Assembly (NCBI GenBank): GCA_903924465.1
Contig: CAIYBN010000079.1
Span: 1 to 64,000, forward strand
Reading direction: 5' to 3'
DNA length: 64,000 bases
DNA from: an uncultured Myxococcales bacterium
GTDB taxonomy: Bacteria > Myxococcota_A > UBA9042
The notes beneath the pieces were generated by a model, which was not told the origin of the DNA, made no database searches, and saw nothing but the letters and a program-made list of their open reading frames with translations. Position 1 is the first letter of the stretch. Each line of letters starts with the position of its first letter. Shown in pieces: positions 1 through 9,200 of this stretch. The translations under genes were made by a program, and so were the position numbers.

Positions 1-140
1 CCAGCGTTTCCGGGAGAAGTCCATGACATTACGGGCCGATTCACGCCAGCGGGTGGTACCTAGTTCGTGGCCGAATTCCGGCCCCATCCCGATGGCCGAA
101 CTCGGCCCTCGGTGGGTGGTTTACCGTGGCCGCGGACAGC
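1..140. mobile_element. possible right end of an insertion sequence (IS21-like) at the window edge
   Basis: The first bases do not look like the helicase that follows. Two related short units occur about 22 bp apart, TGGCCGAATTCCGGCC near 68 and ATGGCCGAACTCGGCC near 92, followed by GGTGGG and GTGGTTTACC runs. Several IS21-like elements carry arrays of short repeats of this 'TGGCCGA' kind in their ends, and the homology of the helicase begins only at about base 145-155. I infer that an element inserted into, or deleted, the 5' part of the helicase gene. No transposase gene is visible because the window starts here, so the call is tentative. Confidence 0.3.
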
Positions 141-2517
141 ACCCGCGCTAACAGAAGGCCTTGAATGGAATGTTCGCCTGTCATCCATGGAGTCAGCCAA
201 AGTGCTGGAGAAGTTCCGCACGACCTTTGAAAGCTACTGGCAGGACGGTGAATTTGAACCCTATGACAAAGATCACGATGCGTCGCGGTTTGACATGGCG
301 ATTCAAGCCGAGCGGGGCGGCGGCGGGAACGTTGCTGCGCTCATCAGCAATATCGAAGTGCGGCCCTATGACTATCAGCGCTTGATGCTGGAACAGCTGG
401 ATACCGAACGACGCGTGCATGGCCGGTTCCGCAATCTCGTCGTGGCCGCGACCGGCACCGGCAAGACGGTGCTGGCGGCACTCGACTTTAGGCGCGAAGT
501 GCAGCGCGCGGGTCGACCATTGCGCTTGCTGTTTGTCGCTCACCGCAAAGAGATCCTGACGCAGAGCCAAGCCACGTTCCGTCAAGTGCTCCGCGATGGC
601 GAGTTCGGCGGCTTGTACGTCGATGGCGAACGGCCGCAGCCCGGCCAAAGCATCTTTGCGTCCATCCAGAGCCTTGCTCGGCTGGATCTTGGCAAGATTG
701 CTGCCGATACCTGGGATTTCGTCGTCATCGATGAGTTCCATCACGCCGCGGCGAATACCTACACAGCACTGCTGCAGCATCTGACGCCGCAAGTCCTCGT
801 CGGCTTGACCGCGACCCCGGAACGGGCCGATGGCCAGGACATTCTGCATTTTTTTGGCGGGCGGATCGCGACCGAACTGCGTCTCTGGGACGCGATCGAC
901 CGCAGCCTGCTCTCGCCATTCCAATATTTCGGCGTCGCAGATGGCGTCGACATCGCCCATTGCTGGCGCCGCGGTCAGTTGGACCTGACAGAGTTGGACA
1001 ATGTCTTCTCTGCACACAACGCCCGCGCCCATCGCATCCTGAGTGAAGTCACGACGCATGTGCTGAATCCGCGCAAGATGAAAGCGCTCGGGTTCTGCGT
1101 TGGCAAGTCCCATGCGCGGTTCATGGCGCATGAGTTTGAGCGCAAAGGTCTGCCTGCCATGGCGCTCACAGCCGAGACGTCCGCTGATGAACGCACCGCG
1201 GCAGTGCGCAAGTTGAACTCCGGCGAGATTTGCGCGCTGTTCACCGTCGACCTCTTCAATGAAGGCGTTGACGTGCCGGCGATTGATACGGTGCTGATGC
1301 TCCGCCCGACCGAGAGCGCGACCGTCTTCCTGCAGCAACTCGGCCGCGGCCTGCGCTTATCGGAAGGAAAATCGTGTCTGACGGTTCTGGACTTCATCAG
1401 TCACGCGCATCGGGAATTCCGATTCGACGTCCGGTATCGCGCACTATTGGGTGGCACTCGGCAAGATCTGATACGGCAGATTGAAGATGGCTTTCCGATC
1501 TTGCCTGCGGGCTGCGCGATTCGAATGGCGCCTGATGCCGCCAAGATCCTGCTGGCCAGCTTGAAGGAAACACTGTCTGCGCGCACGGATCGTCTCATCC
1601 GTGAACTGCGAGAATTGGGTGCTGGCACCTCATTGGCGCGTTTTCTGGACCATACGCGGCTGGAACTGCCTGAACTCTATCGCAACAACCGCACCTTCAC
1701 CTCTCTGCGCCGGGAAGCCGGATTGCCGACATTGCCCGCAGGACCGGAAGAAGCCGCGTTGGCCCGGAATCTGGTGCGCATGCTCCACAACGACGACCCG
1801 CGCTTGCTCGATGTCATCCTGGCGAAACTTGGCGATGCTCAGCCCCCGCAGCCGACGGGGCTCGATGCGCGCATTTGGTCAACGGCGCTCGTAACACTCG
1901 TGGGTGAGCGCGCAGTGCTCGACCTCCCGGACGCGCTCGCACAACTGTGGGCGCATCCAGCGGTGCGCGCGGAGCTTGGCGAACTGTTTGTGCTGTTGCG
2001 CGAGCGCATAGCGCATGTACCAGTAGTCTTCTTCCAAAAGCCCGATATCCCGCTGCAGTTGCATTGTCGGTACAGCGGCGATCAAGTCATCGCCGCCTTC
2101 GATTTTCTCAAGAACGGCAAGATGGCTGAGCGACGCGAAGGCGTACTCTTTGAGGAAAAATCCAAGTGCGACTTGCTGTTTGTGACGCTGCAAAAGACCG
2201 AGAAGCACTATTCCCCGTCGACCATGTATCAGGACTGCGCCTTGTCGCCTGAGCAATTTCAGTGGGAGACACAAGGAATCACGACGCCGCAGTCGGTGCG
2301 CGGCCAGCGGAACTTGCGCCATCGGGAGATGGGCATCACGCCGCTGCTGTTCGTGCGCGAGCGGCCAAAGGACGATCGCGGCGAGACTGTGGCATTCGTT
2401 TTCCTCGGTCCTGTGGATCTGGTGCGGCATGAGAGTGAACGGCCGATTCGTATTGTCTGGCAGTTGCAGAACGCGATGCCGGCGGACTTCTATCGCGAGG
2501 CGCGCGTTGCCGCGTAG
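67..2517 (+). CDS. DEAD/DEAH helicase with C-terminal DUF3427, probably 5'-truncated
   Basis: This is an 816-residue superfamily 2 helicase. Motif I (ATGTGKT) lies near residues 128-134, the DEFH box at 222-225, motif III-like GLTATPERADG follows, and the second RecA domain carries the motif VI-like QQLGRGLRL. The C-terminal ~160 residues look like DUF3427. Relatives usually begin with a PLD-type nuclease domain, for a total of about 1000 residues. Here only the end of that domain (ALTEGLEWNVRLS, about residues 27-39) remains, behind about 25 unrelated residues. The GTG at 67 is simply the longest open frame; ATG at 187 (M41) is a plausible alternative. Without the PLD domain this is either a helicase-only protein or a decaying fragment. 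Such proteins often sit in restriction or defence islands, which fits the toxin-antitoxin pair downstream, but a role is not shown. Confidence 0.8.
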   Translation: MAEFRPHPDGRTRPSVGGLPWPRTAPALTEGLEWNVRLSSMESAKVLEKFRTTFESYWQDGEFEPYDKDHDASRFDMAIQAERGGGGNVAALISNIEVRPYDYQRLMLEQLDTERRVHGRFRNLVVAATGTGKTVLAALDFRREVQRAGRPLRLLFVAHRKEILTQSQATFRQVLRDGEFGGLYVDGERPQPGQSIFASIQSLARLDLGKIAADTWDFVVIDEFHHAAANTYTALLQHLTPQVLVGLTATPERADGQDILHFFGGRIATELRLWDAIDRSLLSPFQYFGVADGVDIAHCWRRGQLDLTELDNVFSAHNARAHRILSEVTTHVLNPRKMKALGFCVGKSHARFMAHEFERKGLPAMALTAETSADERTAAVRKLNSGEICALFTVDLFNEGVDVPAIDTVLMLRPTESATVFLQQLGRGLRLSEGKSCLTVLDFISHAHREFRFDVRYRALLGGTRQDLIRQIEDGFPILPAGCAIRMAPDAAKILLASLKETLSARTDRLIRELRELGAGTSLARFLDHTRLELPELYRNNRTFTSLRREAGLPTLPAGPEEAALARNLVRMLHNDDPRLLDVILAKLGDAQPPQPTGLDARIWSTALVTLVGERAVLDLPDALAQLWAHPAVRAELGELFVLLRERIAHVPVVFFQKPDIPLQLHCRYSGDQVIAAFDFLKNGKMAERREGVLFEEKSKCDLLFVTLQKTEKHYSPSTMYQDCALSPEQFQWETQGITTPQSVRGQRNLRHREMGITPLLFVRERPKDDRGETVAFVFLGPVDLVRHESERPIRIVWQLQNAMPADFYREARVAA

Positions 2518-2582
2518 GTCCATATGCATGTGACGTTCGGCTACTTGACGCCACCCCGCCCCCTGGGCATCTTCCCGTCACC

Positions 2583-2957
2583 ATGCCAACCGCACCCGAT
2601 CTCACCGCCCTCGACTACCTCTACCGCGACGCCGCCAACTTCAAATCCTTCGGCACCCTCCTCCTCGCAGGCTGCTTCACCCCCGCCGAACACGCCGAAA
2701 TCCTCGCCAAGCGCGACTCCGGGACCTGGTTCATCCCCGAACAGCTTGGCCTGCCACCCCTTCAGGCCGGTCTTTATGCCTTCTCCAATGGCCCGACCGA
2801 TGATGATCACGCCTTGCACGAGCTCATCGCACTTCGCGCCGCGAATTTGGATGAGGCCGCCGTGCTTCCAACGATGATGACAACCGCCGATTTCCTCACC
2901 CGCCTCCGGGCCATCCCCTTCTGGAACCCGCTGGCCGCGGCCAATTTCGGCATCTGA
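2583..2957 (+). CDS. conserved hypothetical protein with YLYRDAxNFK motif
   Basis: This small protein (124 residues) has no membrane segment or signal peptide. It begins with TALDYLYRDAANFKSFG and contains WFIPEQLGLPPL and GPTDDDHALHEL. From memory, short proteins with this YLYRDA...FIPEQ...DDH pattern recur in accessory regions of many bacteria as uncharacterised single-domain proteins; I do not know a function. The ATG lies 65 bases after the helicase stop on the same strand, so cotranscription is possible. No clear Shine-Dalgarno sequence precedes it. Confidence 0.65.
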   Translation: MPTAPDLTALDYLYRDAANFKSFGTLLLAGCFTPAEHAEILAKRDSGTWFIPEQLGLPPLQAGLYAFSNGPTDDDHALHELIALRAANLDEAAVLPTMMTTADFLTRLRAIPFWNPLAAANFGI

Positions 2958-3264
2958 AGTTCATGGCGACGCTTCCACTCGACCCAGTCCACCATCTGCA
3001 TCTTTCAAGCCTGCGATGACTTCGCCTAACGCGGCCTTTTGAACTTTCAAACTGCCAGTCGCCTTCCCCAATTCGCCCTTTCGATCTTCCAAACCACGGT
3101 GACCAAACCCCGACGTCCGCATGGAACTACCGGGCCGGCGACCGCGCCGACGGAGGCGGAGGAGGAGAAGCCTTGAGACGGAAGCACCGCGGCGGTCTCG
3201 CGAAGACTCTTCCCTTCCCGCGGAGCGCGGCGAGTATTACACTCCGTACAACGGAGCGTGCCCC
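2958..3264. other. 307-bp non-coding gap before the toxin-antitoxin pair
   Basis: I see no convincing gene in this stretch on either strand. The only open frames lack coding character and ribosome binding sites. The last ~35 bases hold the control region of the antitoxin-toxin pair, described separately. The rest may be remnant sequence at the boundary between accessory modules. Confidence 0.5.
3235..3258 (+). promoter_or_regulatory. inverted repeat over the antitoxin leader, candidate autoregulatory operator
   Basis: CACTCCGT at 3240-3247 and ACGGAGCG at 3251-3258 form an inverted repeat with a 3-base centre and one mismatch in eight. The right arm includes the GGAG (3252-3255) that acts as ribosome binding site for the antitoxin ATG at 3265. 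A TATTAC (3235-3240) directly upstream could be a -10 box, but no good -35 is visible. AbrB/MazE-type antitoxins typically bind such palindromes in their own promoters, so autoregulation is the likely role. Confidence 0.5.
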
Positions 3265-3495
3265 ATGACCCTCGTGCAGAAGAAGATCCAGAAAATCGGC
3301 AACAGCAATGGCATCACCTTTCCGCCTGAGTTGCTCCGGCAAGCCGGTCTGGCGACAGGCACCGAGGTCATCATCACCAGCGAGCCTGGCCGCATCACCA
3401 TCGTGGCGCTCGATGCGGACTTTGACGCGCAAGTGGCGGCCGCCGACCGCTTTGTCGCGCGACATCCGAACGCGATCCGCAAGCTCGGCCAATGA
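3265..3495 (+). CDS. AbrB/MazE-family antitoxin
   Basis: This is a 76-residue swapped-hairpin AbrB-type DNA-binding protein. It has the family pattern KIQKIGNSNGITFPPELL at the N-terminus, then GLATGTEVIITSE and a short acidic C-terminal tail that would bind the toxin. A longer frame opens upstream at 3121 but is Arg-rich with no coding character. The ATG at 3265 has GGAG eight bases upstream. Its stop overlaps the start of the Doc-type toxin by four bases (ATGA), so the two are translationally coupled. The expected role is to neutralise the toxin and repress the operon through the inverted repeat at 3240-3258. Confidence 0.85.
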   Translation: MTLVQKKIQKIGNSNGITFPPELLRQAGLATGTEVIITSEPGRITIVALDADFDAQVAAADRFVARHPNAIRKLGQ

Positions 3496-3869
3496 AGTTC
3501 CTGTCGCAGCGCTTTGTGGTGACGTATCAGGCGCGGCTCATCGATGTGTTCGGCGGGAGCCATGGCCTGCGGGAGAAGGGGCTGTTGGAATCGGCGCTCG
3601 CGCAACCGGAGACGACGTTCGGCGGCGCCTATTTGCATGCCGATCTCCAAGCGATGGCCGCGGCCTATGGCTACCATCTTTGCCAGAATCACGCGTTTGT
3701 CGATGGCAACAAGCGAATCGCGGCTGTCACGATGGCGACGTTCCTGGCGATCAATGGCCAGGAGTTGGCGGTCGATGAAGTGGAGCTGTATCAGGCGGTG
3801 ATGGCTGTCGCCGATGGGCGATTGGACAAGAATGGCCTGGCACAGTGGCTGCGGGCTGTGGCGAAGTAG
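3492..3869 (+). CDS. doc: Fic/Doc-family toxin (type II toxin-antitoxin)
   Basis: This 125-residue protein belongs to the Doc branch of the Fic fold. The signature NHAFVDGNKRIAAVTM places His67, Asp71, Gly72, Asn73, Lys74 and Arg75 at the active site. Doc enzymes have the shortened HxFxDxNKR motif instead of HPFxxGNGR, and phage P1 Doc phosphorylates elongation factor Tu, which stops translation. All motif residues are present, so the toxin is probably active. The length is that of P1 Doc. It overlaps the upstream AbrB-type antitoxin by four bases; pairing with AbrB/MazE instead of Phd is seen in other genomes. Confidence 0.88.
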   Translation: MKFLSQRFVVTYQARLIDVFGGSHGLREKGLLESALAQPETTFGGAYLHADLQAMAAAYGYHLCQNHAFVDGNKRIAAVTMATFLAINGQELAVDEVELYQAVMAVADGRLDKNGLAQWLRAVAK

Positions 3870-4142
3870 CGTGGCCGGCTGCCTGCGGCGAATCCGGGCG
3901 CGGCATGCACAGTTCCTTGCGCATGCCCAGCCGCAGGGATGCAAAGAGCGACCGGAAGGTCGCAAAGTGCGCCCCGAGCCGGCCGATGCGCGCCGCCGTG
4001 TTGTCGGGCGAGTGCACGAGGGGACGAAGCGTCCCGAAACCGGATCAAACGGCCCCAACATCCAAGCAAACCCATCCTTGACCACCCCACCCGCCAAGTC
4101 CAAACTGCCCGGTGCGTCCGCGGACGCCAACTGGAGGTCACG

Positions 4143-5231
4143 ATGCGAACGAACCTGACAACCTGGATCACCGGCCTGAGCTGCGCGCTGGCGTTGAACG
4201 CGTGCGAAGCCGCCACCACCAGCACCGGCGCAGTGGCCGACACGACCACCACCGACAGCCAACTCAGCGGCACCGACGCCGAGCAGGTCGACAGCACCAG
4301 CGGCACGGACGCCAGCACCGGCACGGATGTGGCGTGGGGCGATGCCGGCTGCAAGGCGAGCGGCGATTGCGGCACCGGCCAATTCTGCAACGCCAAAGGC
4401 GTCTGCTGCCCCGCCCTCGGCTGCGGACCGCAATGCCCCAATGGCGTGAAACTGGACGCCAACGGCTGCGACACCTGCGAATGCGCCACCGGCAAGGCCT
4501 GCAACCCGCTGAGCATGGGCCCCGCCGCCCAATGCGCCAGCACCGAATTCTGCGGCCTGCCCGCCGGCCAATGCAGCAGCAGCCAAGGCACCTGCACCGT
4601 CAAGCCGCAAGCCTGCGACATGATCTATGCACCCGTCTGCGGCTGCGATGGCAAGACCTACGGCAACGACTGCGCCGCGGCAGAAGCCGGCATGAGCGTA
4701 GCGACCACCGGCGCCTGCCTAAGTTACTTCACCACCTGCGGCTACCCCGTCTGCTCAGGCACCTGGCAGCCCACCAAGGACGTCCCGCTCTGCACCACCG
4801 AACAAGAAGGCGGCGCGTGCACCACGGACGGTCAACAATGCGACGCCAAAGCCGGCTGCGGCGTCTTCCTGAAATGCGCCACATCCGACCCGAAATCGGT
4901 GGGCTGCCCGAAGTCGCTGGCCAAGCTCAAGTCCGACGTGCATTACGTTGACGCCACTGAACGGCAAAGCTTGGCCGCCGAACTGCTGGACACGCGCCTC
5001 GCCACCTACCGCTACACCGCTGCCGGCCCACAAGCGCCGCGCCATCTCGGTTTCATCATCGACGACCGGCCCAACGGCACGGCGGTGGACGCCCAGCGCG
5101 ACATGGTCGACCTCTATGGCTACCTGAGCCTCTCGGTGGCGACTTTGCAAGAGCAGCAGAAGCAAATCGAGCAGCTGCGCCAGGAAGTGCAGGAACTCAA
5201 AGCGCAGTGCGGAACGCAGCCGAATCACTGA
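4143..5231 (+). CDS. lipoprotein with Cys-rich, Kazal-type and S74 chaperone-like (tail fibre) domains
   Basis: The 362-residue product starts at ATG 4143, with GGAGG upstream, and has a lipobox LNAC with Cys21. A Thr/Asp/Ser linker (about 25-68) is followed by Cys-rich segments. One is antistasin-like (CPNGVKLDANGCDTCEC, about 98-114) and one is Kazal-like (YAPVCGCDGKTYGNDC, about 158-192). Residues 261-356 match the pattern of the peptidase S74 or intramolecular chaperone domain of phage tail fibres: LKSDVHYVD, LATYRY, RHLGFIIDD, then a YGYLSLSVATLQEQQKQIEQL coiled coil. The Lys that follows SDxxx in self-cleaving members is absent, so cleavage is doubtful. I infer a surface-exposed, trimeric lipoprotein; the Kazal domain suggests protease inhibition. 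No obvious operon partner. Confidence 0.75.
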   Translation: MRTNLTTWITGLSCALALNACEAATTSTGAVADTTTTDSQLSGTDAEQVDSTSGTDASTGTDVAWGDAGCKASGDCGTGQFCNAKGVCCPALGCGPQCPNGVKLDANGCDTCECATGKACNPLSMGPAAQCASTEFCGLPAGQCSSSQGTCTVKPQACDMIYAPVCGCDGKTYGNDCAAAEAGMSVATTGACLSYFTTCGYPVCSGTWQPTKDVPLCTTEQEGGACTTDGQQCDAKAGCGVFLKCATSDPKSVGCPKSLAKLKSDVHYVDATERQSLAAELLDTRLATYRYTAAGPQAPRHLGFIIDDRPNGTAVDAQRDMVDLYGYLSLSVATLQEQQKQIEQLRQEVQELKAQCGTQPNH

Positions 5232-5315
5232 CCATTTCCGCAGCGATGGCCGTCGCGCCGGTGCCGCCCCGCCGAGCCAAAATCGCCTCTCCTTCCTGAG
5301 CGCGATGCGCCGGGA

Positions 5316-6065
5316 TCACAGCGTGATGCCACCGTCGACGTCGATGGTGCGGCCGTTGAAATAGTCGCATTCCAAACAGAATTTCACCGCCTGCCACAGG
5401 TCCTCGGGCTGACCCACGCGGCCAACCGGAATCGTCGCGACCAACGCTTCCAAGGCCTTTTGGTTCATCCCGGCCGTCATCGGCGTCGCGACCACGCCGG
5501 GCGCAACGCAGCAGACACGTACGCCAAACGGCGCGAATTCACGGCTCCACGTCACGGTATTGGCCGCGATCGCCGCCTTGCTCGCCACGTAGTTGGACTG
5601 CCCGCGGTTGCCGTGCCGCGCGATCGAGCTCATGTTGACGATGACGCCCGGCTTCTGCTCCGTCTCAACCATCTTCGCGACCATTTCCCGCACCATCCAC
5701 ATCGCGCCGGTCAGGTTGATACCCAGCAGCGCATGCCACTTGGCGGTCGGAAAGCGCGTGACTTCGCCGGTTGCGCGATCCTTCTTGACCAGCAGCCCGT
5801 CAGCGATGATGCCAGCGTTGTTGATGAGGCCGTTCAGGCCGCCCATTGCATCATTCGCCCAGTTCACAAACGCGACGACTTCGCTTTCTGAACTCACATC
5901 CAGATGTCGTTGGTGCACGCCCGCCGGCAGGTGCTCGGCCATCGCCGCCTCATCGATGTCACCCGCGCACACCTGCGCACCGGCCTCAAACAACCGCGTG
6001 GCAAAGTGCGCGCCCATGCCTTTCCCGGCACCAGTAACCATGATTTTCAGACCAGAAAGTTGCAT
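5316..6065 (-). CDS. short-chain dehydrogenase/reductase (FabG-like)
   Basis: This 249-residue classical SDR has the NAD(P)-binding motif TGAGKGMG (residues 11-18), NNAG at 82-85, and the catalytic Ser147, Tyr159 and Lys163 (YVASK). Asp36 at the end of the second strand (CAGDID) suggests a preference for NAD(H). The C-terminus DVDGGITL is typical of FabG-like oxidoreductases. The substrate cannot be told from sequence; the unusual Lys-Lys-Asp insert after NNAGI recalls acetoacetyl-CoA reductase-like or secondary alcohol dehydrogenases. It stands alone, convergent with the lipoprotein gene and divergent from the propeller gene. Confidence 0.88.
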   Translation of the reverse strand: MQLSGLKIMVTGAGKGMGAHFATRLFEAGAQVCAGDIDEAAMAEHLPAGVHQRHLDVSSESEVVAFVNWANDAMGGLNGLINNAGIIADGLLVKKDRATGEVTRFPTAKWHALLGINLTGAMWMVREMVAKMVETEQKPGVIVNMSSIARHGNRGQSNYVASKAAIAANTVTWSREFAPFGVRVCCVAPGVVATPMTAGMNQKALEALVATIPVGRVGQPEDLWQAVKFCLECDYFNGRTIDVDGGITL

Positions 6066-6252
6066 TCCATCCCCCGTTCATTGCTGGCCGCAACATCGGC
6101 GGCGGCGCGGATGGTAACAAAGAATCCTGCTGATCGCCCGACAGGACCAGTGCATCGGATTCGTGGCAATACCGTGACACAGGCCGTTGACCCTCGACGG
6201 GTGCGCTGCTTGCCTGTACGACGTGGCCATTTGCCGCGCCGGGAGAAAAACG

Positions 6253-9200
6253 ATGCCCAGGTCTTCCATCTTCAGCCACGTGCCGACGCTGGCGATCCTC
6301 ATGTTCTTGAGCGCTTGTGGCACCAAGACGACGACGGATTCACGTCCGTCCGACTTCACTTCGCTCAAACCCGGCACGACCGGCAGCCAAAAAGCCGGCA
6401 GTGCGGAGACCGCTGCAGCCGATGGCACGACCAATTCCGTCAAGATCGAAGACAGCGATGTCGTTCGCATGGATGGCAGCAAGCTCTATATTCTCAATGC
6501 CTTTCGTGGCTTGCAGGCAGTCGACGCCGCCGATCCAAGCGCACCCAAACTGTTGGGTCGGGTGGCTGCCCAAGGCACGCCGCGGGAAATGTACGTAGCA
6601 GGTGGCGTAGCGACTGTGCTGCTGAGCGAACACTACAGTTTTTCCAGCACGACGCCCGGCCAGCTGCAGTCGACCATCGGTAGCCAGGTGCAGGTCATCG
6701 ACCTCAGCAACCCCGCGGCAATGCAGACCGCCGCGTCCATTGACCTGCCCGGCTGGGTCGTTGCCAGTCGGCGCATCGACAATCGGCTCATCGTGGTGAC
6801 GGCCGACGTCGGTCAGACGCCGTGGTGGGGCTGGTGCTGGGGCCCGTACGCCTGCATGGCGGAAGCGACCGGCACGGCAACGACCGACGCCACCGGTGGC
6901 AGCAGCACGTCGAGCATCGCCAGCCCTGCCGGGATGTGGTGGCCCTGGGGCGGCTACGGCTACGGCGCCTGGGCATCGAGCGGCCGCGTCAGCGTCATCG
7001 ACCAGCAGGACGCCAAGAATCCCAAGCTGCTCGGCAGCGTGCAATTCGCTGGCGGCGTGGCCGTCGCGGTCATCCAACCGGGCGAGGTCATCGTGCTGGG
7101 CTCAGAGTGGAAGACCGAAAACAACGCGTCGCAGCGCATTGATCGCACCCAGCAGATTGCGATCGCGGCCGATGGCTCAGTCAAGATCGCCGCGGCGGAC
7201 ACGCAGACGCTCACCGGCAACGACATTTGGTATGCCGGCCTGCGCAGCGCGACGGCCTTGGGAACGGGCGAATTGGCCGTGACGTCATCGACGTACACCG
7301 GCGGCACGACACCGACCGTTGGCGTGCAGGTGCAGCACCGCTTGGTTACCGATGGCAAGTGGACAAATCTGGGCGCGTGGCAAGCCAGCGCGCCGCAGGG
7401 CTGGTGGGACGTGCGTTTCGACGGCAAGGTCGCGCTGGTCAGTGAAGGCGGCTGGGAGACCAAGAGCGGTAGCGCGATGCCAACCACGCTGCACGTGCTT
7501 GATTTGGCGGCCACACCGACGGAAACCGCAACGCTGGCGCTGCCCGGCAGTACCCAGCCGCTGCTCGCAACGTCATTGAGCCAGACGACGCCCGGCCTGT
7601 GGCTGCTGAGCGGCGTCGTGTCGAACCAGAATGGGACTGCACAGACGACGCTGCGCACGCTGTCTCTCGCGGATCCCAAGAAGCCCGCGGTGCTGAGTGA
7701 AGCGACGGTCGATGGCGGCTATGCCTGGTGGGGCGCGGGGACCGAAGTGTTGGCGGACGCGGGCGTGGTGCTTGCCGCGATGCAAAGCGCCGATGGCAAG
7801 AGTGTGAATGCACTGAAGATTATCAGTTTTGACGCCGCCGGCAAACTGACGCCGCACGGCACTTTTGGCTCGAACTTGGTTTCCTGGTGGCAACTGCGCA
7901 GTCTGGCGGCGGGGACCAAGCTGTGGCGCATCGGCAATCAGGCGCTGGAAAGCATCGACATCGCCAACCTGGACCAGCCCAAGCCGCTGGCAACCTTGGA
8001 GTTGGCGGCGCAAGTGACGGCGCTGGCGACGGTTTCCGGGCGCGTGGTCGCGCTGGTCGCGGACTGGCAGACGAATACGGCGCAACTGCGGACGCTGCAG
8101 ACGAATGCGACGGACGAGCAGCATGTGGACGCCAAGCTGACCGTGCCCGAGGCGTGGGGGCGGCTGTCGGTGGTGGGCAATACGGTGTGGTTCATCGGCA
8201 ACCAGTCTGTGCGCGCCTACGATTTCACCGATCCGCTGCAGCCCAAGGCGCGCGGCACGTGGACGACGACCGGTGCGAACAACTTGTGGTACGACGTGTC
8301 CAACGCGGTGCAAAAGGGCAACGCGCTGTGGCTGGTCGGCCATCAGTCCGCGGCGACGTACGGCGATGCCGATGCTTGTTCGTGGCCGTCGACCGATGGC
8401 AGCTCGACAGAACCGGGCAAGCCGGGCACGGACGCGCAGCCGGAGCCCGCCGCGGATGCCGACAGCAAGACCGATCTGGACGCGGGTGCGCCCGATGGCA
8501 AGACCGACCTCGATGCCGGGACCGTGGAGCAGAAGTGCATCGTCTCCTGGCAATACACGACGACGATCACAGCGCTGGACCTGAGCAATCCGGACCAGCC
8601 GGCGCTCAAAGGTTCCGTGACATTGCCGGACGCCGCGTGGGCGTGGGGCGCGCAAGTGAACGGCGATACGCTGTGGCTGACGCATTACGAATCGGCGCAG
8701 GGCACAGACGGCACCTGGTATGGCAAGTATTTCCTCGATCGCGTCAATGTGGCCGACGTCAACGCGCCAGTGCTCGCGAGCAAGGTCAATGTGCCAGGCT
8801 GGATCATCGGATTCGCGACCGACGGCAGCCACGCGTACGCGCTCGACTGGCAGCCCAAGGCGGGCACGCAACCGCAGGACGGTCAAATCGAGAGCCTGCT
8901 GGATGTCCTGAGCCTGGAAGGCGACAAGGCATTTCTCGTCAGCCAGACGCCGCTGGCCGGTTCGGCGGGCACCGCGCTGGTCAACGGGACGGCGCTGTAC
9001 GTGGCGGCTTGGCAATACGCTTGGCTGGCCAAGAGCGATACCGGCGTAGCCACCACGCCGCAGACGCAGTTGTTCGTGCTGGATGTGAGTCAGCCGGACG
9101 CGCCCAAGATCGCGCAGACGTTGAATCCCGGCGCGCCGATTGGCGCCATGAGCCTGCACGGCAAAACGCTGCTGGCGACCATCGGCTGGGGTGCGGGCGT

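Noticed and set aside
3121..3264. N-terminal extension of the antitoxin frame
   Set aside because: The 48 extra residues are Arg-rich and without coding character. ATG 3265 has a proper ribosome binding site and matches family length.
3870..4142. Possible small gene in the gap after the toxin (either strand)
   Set aside because: Open frames there show no start signal, family motif or coding composition.
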